Of a stretch of 29,658 nt of DNA, positions 15,468 to 23,788 are shown piece by piece. The notes beneath the pieces were generated by a model, which did not search any database, was not told where the DNA came from, and saw only the letters and a program-made list of their open reading frames with translations. The translations under genes were made by a program, and so were the position numbers. Position 1 is the first letter of the stretch. Each line of letters starts with the position of its first letter. The stretch spans positions 1 to 29,658 of the forward strand of contig JBDRKQ010000259.1 in the NCBI GenBank assembly GCA_043813895.1. The letters run 5' to 3'. The DNA is from CAZTAR01 sp043813895. GTDB lineage: Bacteria > Planctomycetota > Phycisphaerae > UBA1845 > UTPLA1.

Positions 15468-18400
15468 ATGTCTCGCATGTCGTTCTCAGCCGGCCAACAA
15501 CGGCGAATGTGGTGGCGCCGATTCATCGAGCGGAGGTCGCTGAATCGCCATCCCGTGTCGCTCACGCGACAGCGCGCGGGCGTTGCGCTGCTCATCGCTC
15601 TCCTGCTTGGACTCAGCTGGTACGCCTGCACCACACGGGATGAGTCGATCCGAGAGCGGGCCGTCAAGTTCCTCACAGAAGCAACCGCCGGCGAGGTTGA
15701 AGTTGGCCGGGCACATTTCGAGATGTTCAGGGGCATCACGCTCTACGACGTCCGCGTTTCCACGCCGTACGACGAGCAGTTTGACCCCACGGCGGTGGCG
15801 CCGGCGGAACGACGGATATTCTCCGCCAGCTCGGTCCAGTTGATCCACAACCCCTGGCGGCTGCTCTTCGGGTCGCTCCGCGTCGAACGGATCGTTGCGA
15901 CGAAGCCGACCATCATCCTCGCGCACAACATCGAAAACGGCATCCGCAACTGGCAACTCCTCGCCACGAACACCGACGCCCAGAGTGAAAGCGGCACTCT
16001 CCGCCCGAGGATCACGCTCCGATCCGCCAAGGCGATCATCGTTAGTATCGATCGAAGCGGGCGGCGCGAAACGACAGTCGAAGAACTCGATGCCGATGTA
16101 CGGCCGCATCCGCAGGCCGAAGCCGCCTACTGCATCGACGTACGCCGTTTCACCGATCCGGCCGAGCGCACCATGGTCGTGTTCGATCCGGGCAAGAAGC
16201 TCGTGACGAACACGCCGTTCGTGAGCGCCAAGACGATTCGGCTTCAGCTCTCAAAGCCGGTCCAACGGTTCTTCGACCGCATCGGCTTGGACGGCGAGGT
16301 GAAGCTCGGCCGCATGGTGTACGACACCCAGCGCCCCGAAGAGTGGGATACCCGAATCGAGCTGCGATCCGTCCGCTGTGCCGTCCCGTTGTCGCTGTTG
16401 CGGTCGGATGTGTCGCCCGCGCGTGGGGCCCTTTCGCAGCCAGCGGCTTCGCCCGAAGAGGACGGTGTCATCGAGATGACCGACGTCAAAGGCACATTGA
16501 ACCTCATGGGGAATCGTCTGGCGCTCGACATCTCAGGCCTGATCAACGGCGCGGAGTGCCGGATGAACGGCCATCTGGATCGCGTGGGACATGTGCTCGA
16601 AGAAGTCGGAATCAACCTCGCAGTCCAGGGTGTCCGCGTTCCCTTTCCCGAGGGGACACTGCGCGAGCGGCTCATGGCGGATTCCAAGGCGCCGAAGCTT
16701 GTTCGTGAAATCCTCATCGACTATCAGCCGCACGGCGAATTCGATGTCAATATCAGACTCGCCCGAAAGCCGGGGGCCGATGCCAGGTTGGTCGTCTCCG
16801 GTCGGGTCGAACCGATGGGAGCGATCGGGAGCTGCCAGCGGTTTCCCTACAAGATCGAGGACATCCACGGCGCCCTTCGGTTCGAGTCTGACAAGGTGCT
16901 CATCGAAAACCTGCACGGCAGACACGGCCCTGCCCTCGTCAGGGTCGACGGCGTGGTCGATCGCTCAACCGACCGGTCCTCTGTAGACGTCAAGATCGAA
17001 GCGTCCGCCGTTCCTTTCGATGTCGAATTGTTCGAGGCGATCTCCGAGCGTTTCCGCTCCTTCTGGCAGAGGTTCAATCCGCGCGGGTCCGCTCATGTGA
17101 CCGTTCTCCTCAAACGCGAGGGGGCGGGTCCCGACGAACCCATGCCGAAGTTCCGAAGCTATGTTACTGCGGATCTCATGGATGCCCGCGTCGCCTTTAC
17201 GGAGTATCCCTATCCGCTCGAAGACGTACACGGCACGTTGGAGATACAACCCGACGGTATTCAGTTCATCGGGTTGACCGGCCATCACGATGCCGCATCC
17301 GCCAGGATCGACGGGTACGTTTCCTTCGACGATCAGGGCAAGCCGCAAGTCGAACTGCGAATCGAGGCGAACAACATGCGACTCGATCAGACGTTGGCAT
17401 CGGCACTGCCGCCTGAAGGACGGGGCGCCTTCGCCCAGTTCCAGCCGGACGGATATGTGGACCTGCTCGGAGCCGTTTCGCTTCACGACTCCGCGCAGGG
17501 CGTCACCTACGACATGCGAACCAAAGTGCGCGAGGCGGAGATTCGCTACCGGGAATTGCCCTACGCCGTTCATGACGTACACGGTGAAATCAACATCCGG
17601 CCCGAGGCCATCACGCTGGTCGATGTCTCGGGGCGACACGGGGATGCCGAGGTCACGGCCGGAGGAACCGTGCATCGGCTGGACGACGGATACGCCGCTG
17701 ATCTGGTCTTCGACTGGAAACGGCTGCCGCTGGATGAGGCACTCTTCGACACGCTGCCCGAACAGCTCAAGCGCGTCTGGCGACTCCTGGAACCCACAGG
17801 CTCAATCCAAGTCCGAACCGTCTTGCATCACGTTCAGCGAGATGGTCGCACCCAGCAACACCACCGGTCCGAGATCACGACCGAGGGCGCCAAGCTTCGC
17901 TTTCAGGGTTTTCCCCTGCCCCTATCCGACGTGGCGGGGCACGTGCTCGTGACTGACCAGCAAGTCGAATTCGTCAGCCTGACAGGGCGAGTCGGGCAAG
18001 CCGAGCAAGCAGACAAGCGGGGCGAGATTACACTCAGCGGGACGCTCGACTTGACACCGCCGGGCCGCCGAGGAACGCTCAAGGTGACCGCCAAGGACAT
18101 GCTGTTCACGGAGGAACTTCTGGCCGCGATGCCACCACGACTCCAAGAGGCGTTGACGTCTCTCAAGCCGACCGGCCGGTTCAACTTACAGCTTGATCCG
18201 CTGCACTTCGACATCGGCGCGGATGGTAAGACGCGATGGGATTTCGACGGTGAGATTGAGTTTGTCGACGCTGGGATGAACCTCGGCTTCGACCTCCGAC
18301 ATGTGGCAGGAGCCCTACGGGGCCGTGGGAGTATCGGCGAAGAGGGAACATCGATCGAGGCGCGCACGGAGCTGAGCAGCGTCGTCATGGCGGGCTGGCC

Positions 18401-19127
18401 GCTCGAGAACGTTCTCTCCAGCATCGTCTCAGCACCAGGCGCCGGTGTGATCCTGGTCCAGGATGCGTCGGCCGAGGTTTATGGTGGGGAGGCGACGGGC
18501 TTTGCCGAAGTCCGCCTCAATGGGCGTCACACCACTTATCAGATATCGATCGCCGCGCGCGATCTTCAACTCAGGCAGTATCTCGCGGCGGAGAGTTTCC
18601 CCCGCGGCGCGGAGGATGAGAAAGCCAGGGCGGCGCGAGGCAGCGTATACGGCAACCTGATACTTCGGGGCCGCTCCGGCAAGGGGGGGTATCGAGAGGG
18701 TGTCGGCGAGCTGTTTGTCCGCGAGGCGCAGGTATGGAAGCTGCCGCTGGTGTTTGCCGTCTTCCAGGTTCTCAATCTCTCCCTCGACGAGAATGTCTTC
18801 CACGACGGGTGGCTGAAGTTCTACCTGACGAAGGACACCCTGACCTTCCAACACATCGACCTCCAGGGTCGGGCCGTGTCCCTCGTCGGCGGCGGGCGGA
18901 TGGATCTGCCCACAAAGCGGCTCGACATCACCCTGCTTGCCGGCAGTCCCATGCGGATCCGCGTCCCGTTCCTGACCGACATCCTTGATGGTGTCGCAAG
19001 AGAGGTCATGGAGATCCGAGTCTCAGGTACGCTCCAGAAGCCGAAGATCACGCCGCAGCCCCTCAAGAGCCTCACCACCGTGCTCAAGACCCTCTTCCCG
19101 GAACCGCCGCGCAGCACAGACAGGTAA
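15468..19127 (+). CDS. AsmA/TamB-like envelope protein with five internal repeats
   Basis: A 1,219-residue protein with one N-terminal membrane helix (about 37-54, AGVALLIALLLGLSWYA) after a basic cytoplasmic head, and a long periplasmic beta-rich body. It resembles the AsmA/TamB/YhdP group, which forms hydrophobic grooves carrying phospholipid between membranes. A unit of about 118 residues recurs: the signature YPLEDVHG...GRHG starts near residues 466, 586, 704, 822 and 946. Each unit has a linker such as LDEALFDTLPEQLKRVWRLL. The C-terminus has the AsmA-type block GGGRMDLPTKRLDITLLAG and VSGTLQKPKITPQPL. The ATG at 15468 has GAGGG 8 bases upstream; ATG 15441 is an alternative. It probably shares an operon with the GT39-like gene. 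Confidence 0.82.
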   Translation: MSRMSFSAGQQRRMWWRRFIERRSLNRHPVSLTRQRAGVALLIALLLGLSWYACTTRDESIRERAVKFLTEATAGEVEVGRAHFEMFRGITLYDVRVSTPYDEQFDPTAVAPAERRIFSASSVQLIHNPWRLLFGSLRVERIVATKPTIILAHNIENGIRNWQLLATNTDAQSESGTLRPRITLRSAKAIIVSIDRSGRRETTVEELDADVRPHPQAEAAYCIDVRRFTDPAERTMVVFDPGKKLVTNTPFVSAKTIRLQLSKPVQRFFDRIGLDGEVKLGRMVYDTQRPEEWDTRIELRSVRCAVPLSLLRSDVSPARGALSQPAASPEEDGVIEMTDVKGTLNLMGNRLALDISGLINGAECRMNGHLDRVGHVLEEVGINLAVQGVRVPFPEGTLRERLMADSKAPKLVREILIDYQPHGEFDVNIRLARKPGADARLVVSGRVEPMGAIGSCQRFPYKIEDIHGALRFESDKVLIENLHGRHGPALVRVDGVVDRSTDRSSVDVKIEASAVPFDVELFEAISERFRSFWQRFNPRGSAHVTVLLKREGAGPDEPMPKFRSYVTADLMDARVAFTEYPYPLEDVHGTLEIQPDGIQFIGLTGHHDAASARIDGYVSFDDQGKPQVELRIEANNMRLDQTLASALPPEGRGAFAQFQPDGYVDLLGAVSLHDSAQGVTYDMRTKVREAEIRYRELPYAVHDVHGEINIRPEAITLVDVSGRHGDAEVTAGGTVHRLDDGYAADLVFDWKRLPLDEALFDTLPEQLKRVWRLLEPTGSIQVRTVLHHVQRDGRTQQHHRSEITTEGAKLRFQGFPLPLSDVAGHVLVTDQQVEFVSLTGRVGQAEQADKRGEITLSGTLDLTPPGRRGTLKVTAKDMLFTEELLAAMPPRLQEALTSLKPTGRFNLQLDPLHFDIGADGKTRWDFDGEIEFVDAGMNLGFDLRHVAGALRGRGSIGEEGTSIEARTELSSVVMAGWPLENVLSSIVSAPGAGVILVQDASAEVYGGEATGFAEVRLNGRHTTYQISIAARDLQLRQYLAAESFPRGAEDEKARAARGSVYGNLILRGRSGKGGYREGVGELFVREAQVWKLPLVFAVFQVLNLSLDENVFHDGWLKFYLTKDTLTFQHIDLQGRAVSLVGGGRMDLPTKRLDITLLAGSPMRIRVPFLTDILDGVAREVMEIRVSGTLQKPKITPQPLKSLTTVLKTLFPEPPRSTDR

Positions 19128-19152
19128 TGAGGCACCCACAGCGAGGAAGAGC

Positions 19153-19219
19153 CGCGGACTTCAGTCCGCGCGGTCGATCATGCGGGTTTGATGTCCCACG
19201 GGGCAGGAAGGTCCGTGGG
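19153..19219. repeat. Two hairpins between convergent genes
   Basis: CGCGGACT (19153-19160) and AGTCCGCG (19163-19170) are perfect arms, and CCCACGG (19195-19201) pairs with CCGTGGG (19213-19219). They lie in the 127-bp gap where the AsmA-like gene and the minus-strand membrane gene converge, so a shared termination or roadblock role is possible. Neither has a U-tract. Confidence 0.5.
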
Positions 19220-19254
19220 TCTTCAAGAGAGGCCCAACTCGGCCGCGGATCCGA

Positions 19255-20211
19255 TCAGTCCCACGTGAACCACGCGCGAAGTGTGTGCATCCAGTCTCGT
19301 TCCCACAGCGCGCCGACGGCGCCGAGCGCCGCGTATTCCAGCGGTAAGGGCCTGGCAAAAGGCGCCAAGTTCAAGTACAAGCCCTGCTCGCCCGCATGAC
19401 GAATGGTTTCCGAGTCCGGGCCCGTGACGAGATATGCTGCGGAGGCCACAACCGCAACGACGATCAGCGACCAGATGCGACTGGATACTCGGAAAAACCA
19501 GTGTGCAATGAGGCCCGCAGCGAGAAACGAGAAACCGACGCCAAAGTAGATTTGTCCCTTGTCAAGCACGTCGGCGCTTGTGCCGAGTGTGAAGGTCAGC
19601 ACGCTCCAGGCCACAAGCGATGCTACGATCACGGCGCCCATGCCGCGGCGGACATCCGGCGAATGGTCTTCCGCCGCACGCTGCTCCTGAGACGGCGCCC
19701 TGGGCGTAAACCAGCTCTCAACCCAACGGCCGACGACGAAGCCCACCGCGATCAAGGCAAGCCACAACCAGCATTCCGCCACAAGCGCGGTCGTCGGAAA
19801 CGGGTCCACCGCCCCATCGGTCCCGATCGGCGGATTCAGGCGATACAAAACCAGCCTGTCGAGTTGCGCCCCGCGCAGCCCCAGCGCGGCCAATCCGACG
19901 GCGATTGCAAGCGGCCCGCGATCAGCCGAGCCCGCCCCGCAGATGGCCACGGCCAGTCCGCTGCAAACGATGGCCAACCCAAGAAGTTGTGCCATCGCTG
20001 TGACACCCTGATCAACCATCAATAGGCTGACGGGGCCGCACGGATCCTCCGGCCGGGCCACCTCCCAGCCGACGTACCAGAAGATCGTCGCAGCGACAGC
20101 CATGGCCGCGGTAAATCGCAATCGCGAGAGCAGGATCTCACCCTGCCCGGGCAGCGGCTCCACTTCCGCACTGATGTCTGTGGCCGGAGTCAGCACTTGT
20201 GAATCGGTCAC
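19255..20211 (-). CDS. Integral membrane protein of unknown function
   Basis: A 318-residue protein with about seven hydrophobic helices (near residues 33-51, 72-92, 98-115, 143-163, 190-212, 221-241 and 246-265). It has an acidic, soluble N-terminus (TDSQVLTPATDISAEVEPLPGQGE) and a charged loop around residues 168-188 (PRAPSQEQRAAEDHSPDVRR). I recognise no family and see no catalytic motif. The start is the GTG at 20209-20211, which overlaps the dapA stop (GTGA), so translation is probably coupled to dapA. That makes it the last gene of a pdxJ-dapA-like unit, but the function of the pairing is unknown. Confidence 0.7.
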   Translation of the reverse strand: MTDSQVLTPATDISAEVEPLPGQGEILLSRLRFTAAMAVAATIFWYVGWEVARPEDPCGPVSLLMVDQGVTAMAQLLGLAIVCSGLAVAICGAGSADRGPLAIAVGLAALGLRGAQLDRLVLYRLNPPIGTDGAVDPFPTTALVAECWLWLALIAVGFVVGRWVESWFTPRAPSQEQRAAEDHSPDVRRGMGAVIVASLVAWSVLTFTLGTSADVLDKGQIYFGVGFSFLAAGLIAHWFFRVSSRIWSLIVVAVVASAAYLVTGPDSETIRHAGEQGLYLNLAPFARPLPLEYAALGAVGALWERDWMHTLRAWFTWD

Positions 20212-21101
20212 GCCAATTGCCTCGATTCGGCCGGCGTTCGGAATCCCGACAGGGCCGACGCCAGTCGCTTCTTCTTCTTATCGTCCATGGCGCACAACGG
20301 CAAGCGGAATTCCTCCGCGATCAAACCGCGCATCGCCAGGGCTGTCTTGATCGGTATCGGGTTGACATCCAGGTGCAGGAGTTCCCAGGCCGGCGGAAAG
20401 AGCCGCGTGTGCCAGGCCTTGGCTTCCGCCCAATCACCCGACAGCGCGGCGTTGACCATTGAGGACGTCTCCCGCGGGAGGAGGTTGGCCAACACGCTGA
20501 TCACGCCCACCGCGCCGACGCTCATCAGTGGAACCGTCAACGTGTCATCACCGCTGATGATGGCCATATCACTGGCGACCGCCAGCGCGCTTGCGCCGTC
20601 GATCGACCCCGTGGCATGCTTGACCGCCACGATGTTCTTGTAGTCGGCGTGCAGGCGTGCGATTGTCTCGACGGAAATCTCCACGCCCGTGCGGCCGGGG
20701 ATGTTGTAGAGGATGATTGGAACCTCCACACCCCGGGCGATCGTGCCGAAGTGCTCGTAGAGGCCCGTCTGGTTCGGCTTGTTGTAGTACGGCGCGACCA
20801 ACATGATCGCATCAGCGCCGGCCCGAACCGCCGCTTGCGAATCCGCCAGCGATCTCGCCGTGCAGTTCGTGCCCGTCCCCGCGACCACGGGCACGCGGCC
20901 CCTCACGCTCCCGACGACTGCCGCCACCACCTCTCTCCGCTCCTCGGCGGAGAGTGTCGGCGACTCGCCCGTCGTCCCGCACGCTACGATCCCGCTGACG
21001 CCGCCGTCCACGACGTGGTCCACCAGCCGCTCGATCGCTTGCCGATCGACCTTGCCGTCTCGAAACGGCGTCACCAACGCTACGAGGCATCCTTTGAACA
21101 T
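20208..21101 (-). CDS. dapA: 4-hydroxy-tetrahydrodipicolinate synthase
   Basis: DapA condenses pyruvate with aspartate semialdehyde at the start of lysine and diaminopimelate synthesis. The 297-residue product has CGTTGES (41-47), Tyr-132 in LYNIPGRTG and the Schiff-base Lys-161 in IVAVKHATGS; E. coli uses Tyr-133 and Lys-161. Some family members (N-acetylneuraminate lyase, KDG aldolases) look similar, but the GTTGES and the NIPGRT pattern favour DapA. The ATG at 21099-21101 has GAGGAG ending six bases upstream; a GTG directly before it is an alternative. That GAGGAG is the last of five tandem 14-bp leader units, most of which carry such a site. It is coupled downstream to the seven-helix membrane gene and lies 194 bp after pdxJ on the same strand. 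Confidence 0.95.
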   Translation of the reverse strand: MFKGCLVALVTPFRDGKVDRQAIERLVDHVVDGGVSGIVACGTTGESPTLSAEERREVVAAVVGSVRGRVPVVAGTGTNCTARSLADSQAAVRAGADAIMLVAPYYNKPNQTGLYEHFGTIARGVEVPIILYNIPGRTGVEISVETIARLHADYKNIVAVKHATGSIDGASALAVASDMAIISGDDTLTVPLMSVGAVGVISVLANLLPRETSSMVNAALSGDWAEAKAWHTRLFPPAWELLHLDVNPIPIKTALAMRGLIAEEFRLPLCAMDDKKKKRLASALSGFRTPAESRQLA

Positions 21102-21106
21102 CACAT

Positions 21107-21176
21107 ACTCCTCGGGCGCTACTCCTCGGGCGCTACTCCTCGAACGCTGCTTCTCGAGTGCTACTCCTCAGTGCGT
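21107..21176 (-). repeat. Five tandem 14-bp units, most with a Shine-Dalgarno-like core, in the dapA leader
   Basis: On the plus strand the units are ACTCCTCGGGCGCT (21107-21120), the same again (21121-21134), ACTCCTCGAACGCT (21135-21148), GCTTCTCGAGTGCT (21149-21162) and ACTCCTCAGTGCGT (21163-21176). In the mRNA sense each reads as GAGGAGT-like sequence, so the leader carries up to five ribosome-site look-alikes; the one nearest dapA is the working site. Copy identity falls with distance from the gene. Confidence 0.85.
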
Positions 21177-21255
21177 TGTCGCAGGTCAAATCGTGGGTGC
21201 CACTGGCGGCTTGTCCGCCAGTGTGGCACGGGCAGGCAAGCTGCCCGTGGCACCC
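21176..21255. repeat. Three-way-junction hairpin element between pdxJ and dapA
   Basis: An outer stem GGGTGCCAC/GTGGCACCC (from 21195, to 21255) encloses two hairpins: CACTGGCGG-N5-CCGCCAGTG (21201-21223) and CACGGGCAG-N5-CTGCCCGTG (21227-21249). The outer stem and the hairpin arms share bases, so the fold is either a three-way junction or two hairpins. The first 48 bp (21176-21223) match 27901-27948 at 42 positions without gaps. Confidence 0.8.
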
Positions 21256-21295
21256 AACCGGATCCATCAATCAACGAGCAACAGAGCACTAGGCG

Positions 21296-22027
21296 TTACT
21301 CCTTTGGCGCGTGCATCTCCAGGAGTCGTCTCATCTCGCGAACCGCTTCCCGAAGACCGACGAACACCGCTCTCGATATGATGCTGTGGCCGATGTTGAA
21401 CTCGGTGAAACCCGGCATTGCCGCGACGATCCCGACATTCCGGTACGTCAGGCCGTGCCCGCCGTGGACCTCCAGCCCGCAGCCGAGTGCCACGTGAATC
21501 CCTTCTCGCAGGTCACCCAATGCCCGCTCGCGGGCTCGGGCGCTCTTGGCGTTCGCGTAGCCGCCCGTCCAAAGTTCCACGACGTCGAACCCCAGTTCCG
21601 CGGCCTTCTCAATGTGAGGCCCACGCGGCTCGATGAACGCACTGCACACGATGCCGGCATCCTTCAGCTTCTTCACCGCGCCGCCCACGCGGCGCGCCAG
21701 CTTCACCACATCCAATCCCCCCTCGGTCGTCACTTCCTCCCGGTGTTCGGGCACGAGACAGCACTGAGTCGGCCGGATGGATGTCGCGATCTTCACGATG
21801 GAAGGCGCGACGGACATCTCCATGTTCAGCTTGCACGAAACAACACCCTTGAGAAGCGGCACGTCCCTGTCCGCAATGTGTCGCCGGTCTTCGCGCAAGT
21901 GAAACGTGATGCACGACGCACCGCCCAGTTGGGCCTCCGCCGCCGCCCAGGCCGGATCCGGCTCGTCCGTCCGTCGGGCCTGCCGGATCGTTGCCACATG
22001 GTCGATATTGACGCCCAGTGTTGCCAT
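21296..22027 (-). CDS. pdxJ: Pyridoxine 5'-phosphate synthase
   Basis: PdxJ closes the ring of vitamin B6 from 1-deoxyxylulose 5-phosphate and 3-amino-2-oxopropyl phosphate (DXP-dependent route). The 243-residue TIM barrel starts MATLGVNIDHVATIRQAR and has ITFHLREDRRHI, CKLNMEMS, RGPHIEKAAELG, a TGGYA block and VHGGHGLTYRNVG, all standard PdxJ features with the expected catalytic His and Glu. The ATG is at 22025-22027, with only a weak AAGAG before it. Length and motifs are complete. The DXP route implies pdxA, pdxB or similar genes elsewhere in the genome; none is here. It lies upstream of dapA on the same strand across a repeat-rich leader. Confidence 0.96.
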   Translation of the reverse strand: MATLGVNIDHVATIRQARRTDEPDPAWAAAEAQLGGASCITFHLREDRRHIADRDVPLLKGVVSCKLNMEMSVAPSIVKIATSIRPTQCCLVPEHREEVTTEGGLDVVKLARRVGGAVKKLKDAGIVCSAFIEPRGPHIEKAAELGFDVVELWTGGYANAKSARARERALGDLREGIHVALGCGLEVHGGHGLTYRNVGIVAAMPGFTEFNIGHSIISRAVFVGLREAVREMRRLLEMHAPKE

Positions 22028-22157
22028 CTCTTACCCCGTGACTTCCTTCCATTATCCACTCGCATTCACTGACCACACGCATTATAAGAATCCGCGTGTG
22101 TGAGGCAACGCGCCGCCGTGTGGAGCAATTCGCGTTTGGTCCGTGACGGTTCAGATG

Positions 22158-22240
22158 GGGTGGCACGGTCTGACGAAGGCAGGCCGTGCTGATTCCGGTG
22201 GAGCCGAACCACGGCCTCGCTCCGCGAGACCGTGCCACCC
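22158..22240. repeat. 83-bp multi-branch palindromic element between pdxJ and the hydrolase gene
   Basis: A perfect 14-bp outer stem pairs GGGTGGCACGGTCT (22158-22171) with AGACCGTGCCACCC (22227-22240). Inside, GGCCGTG pairs with CACGGCC, and CTCGC-TCC-GCGAG forms a further small hairpin. The gap lies between divergent genes (pdxJ minus, hydrolase plus), so both promoters must sit around this element. TTCAGATGGGGTGGCAC just before it resembles the flank of the elements at 21176 and 27901. Confidence 0.75.
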
Positions 22241-22285
22241 GCGGAGTCAGACGGATCGAAGCCCTAGACTCGGAGTCGATCAATC

Positions 22286-23110
22286 ATGCGAACATTCCTC
22301 GATATCCCCGTCGGGCGCCAGCGGCTGGCCGCGTGCCTGGATCGCCCGGAATCCGAGGAAAGTGAGAGGGCCGTTCCCACCGTCGTCCCCGTCGTCGTTT
22401 GCTGCCACGGCCTGACGGGTACACGCACGGGCGCCTGCTATCGCTTCGTCTCACTCGCCCGGGATCTGGCCGCCCAGAACGTGGCCTGTCTGCGGTTCGA
22501 CTTCCGGGGTTGTGGAGAGAGCGACGGCCGCTTCCAGGATCTCACAGTCCAGACGCTTCTGGAGGATCTGCGAACGGTGATTGCCGCAATCGACAGCCTG
22601 CCGGGGTGCGATCCAACGCGCCTGGGCCTTGTCGGCAGTAGTTTCGGCGCCTACACCGCCGCACAGCTCTCGCGCGAGATCAACGCGCTGCGGTGCTTGG
22701 TTTTCTGGGCGCCAGTGGCTGACGTGAGAGACCTCGTCCATCGCCAGATGCCCGAGGCAGCTTGGAAGTTGCTGCGATCGCAAGGCTGGGTTGACCATAA
22801 CGGGCAGCCCCTGGCCGAAGCGTTCTTCGATCACCTGCCCGTTGCGACCGGTCCGGAGATGCTCGCCCGCGGCGGCTGGCCGCTTCTCATCTTCCATGCC
22901 CAGGGCGACGCGCAGGTTCCCATCGAACACGGCCGCGCGTACGAGTCAGCGATGAAGAGGATCGGCGTCGAGGCGCGATTCGAGACGATCGCCGCAAACG
23001 ACCACAGCATGCGCTCGGTCGAGGCAAACCGGCATATCCTCGCCGGAAGCGTCGCCTGGTTGCGGCGTTTCCTTTACTCGGAGCCGGCGGCGGAAGACAG
23101 CACTTCTTGA
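22286..23110 (+). CDS. Alpha/beta-fold hydrolase
   Basis: A 274-residue alpha/beta hydrolase with a complete catalytic set: nucleophile Ser-119 in GSSFG (117-121), Asp-208 in HAQGDAQVP and His-240 in ANDHSM. The oxyanion region is CCHGLTGTRTG (39-49), and FDFRGCGESDG follows. There is no signal peptide, so it should be cytoplasmic. The pattern fits carboxylesterase/feruloyl-esterase-like or acylaminoacyl-peptidase-like hydrolases; the substrate cannot be told from sequence. GGAG lies about 12 bases before the ATG at 22286. Its last 37 bp overlap the 3' end of nnrE on the other strand, so the two mRNAs are complementary at their ends. Confidence 0.85.
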   Translation: MRTFLDIPVGRQRLAACLDRPESEESERAVPTVVPVVVCCHGLTGTRTGACYRFVSLARDLAAQNVACLRFDFRGCGESDGRFQDLTVQTLLEDLRTVIAAIDSLPGCDPTRLGLVGSSFGAYTAAQLSREINALRCLVFWAPVADVRDLVHRQMPEAAWKLLRSQGWVDHNGQPLAEAFFDHLPVATGPEMLARGGWPLLIFHAQGDAQVPIEHGRAYESAMKRIGVEARFETIAANDHSMRSVEANRHILAGSVAWLRRFLYSEPAAEDSTS

Positions 23111-23781
23111 ACGACCGTGCGCGGCGCCCCGATGTCCGCGACGTGAATCTCCCCCGTATAGACAGAAGCTCCGACGGCATCGAAGCCGACCTTTCGGGCC
23201 ACAAAGGTGACGGTCATCGTCGCACGGACCGTCGCGTTGGACGGCTGTCCGGTGTCGCAGTCCAGCCCCGAGGGAAGATCGACCGCAATCACCTTCGCGC
23301 GACTGCATCGATTGATCGCCTCGATTGCCAGATCCAGCGGAGAACGCACCTGCCCCGAGAACCCCGTGCCCAGGATCGCGTCAACGATGACGTCCGCGCG
23401 TTGCAGCCGCGGTGCTGCCTCGCGGATATGCGCATCGGTATCAAAGGCATAACGGTGGATATGCATTTCTTCCGCGATCCGCGCGTTGATGGCGGCGTCG
23501 CCGGTCAGCCGGGCCGGATCACATACAAGGAAGATCTCCACCGTGATACCAGCATTGAACAGGTGCCGGGCAATGACAAAACCGTCGCCGCCGTTGTTCC
23601 CTCGCCCACAGACGACCGCGACCGAGCCTCCTTCGGGCGCGGCTTTCATCACGTAGCGCGTCGCGTTGCCGGCGGCGTTCTCCATGAGGATGATGCCGGG
23701 AATGCGATACTCCTCGATGGCCCTTCGATCGACTTCCCGAACCTGTGCCCGGGTCAGACTGATGTCTTCGTTACTTGACAC
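23074..23781 (-). CDS. nnrE: NAD(P)H-hydrate epimerase
   Basis: NnrE (YjeF_N domain) interconverts the R and S forms of damaged hydrated NAD(P)H so that a dehydratase can repair it. The 235-residue product carries ILMENAAGNATRYV, the loop GRGNNGGDGFVIARHL (GNNGGDG at 61-67), DVIVDAILGTGFSG and VIAVDLPSGLDCDTG, all typical. The ADP/ATP-dependent dehydratase domain often fused behind it (NnrD, YjeF_C) is missing here and must be encoded elsewhere. The start is a GTG at 23779-23781, 7 bp after the stop of the TMTC-like gene, so the two are probably in one operon. Confidence 0.93.
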   Translation of the reverse strand: MSSNEDISLTRAQVREVDRRAIEEYRIPGIILMENAAGNATRYVMKAAPEGGSVAVVCGRGNNGGDGFVIARHLFNAGITVEIFLVCDPARLTGDAAINARIAEEMHIHRYAFDTDAHIREAAPRLQRADVIVDAILGTGFSGQVRSPLDLAIEAINRCSRAKVIAVDLPSGLDCDTGQPSNATVRATMTVTFVARKVGFDAVGASVYTGEIHVADIGAPRTVVQEVLSSAAGSE

Positions 23782-23788
23782 AACGGTC

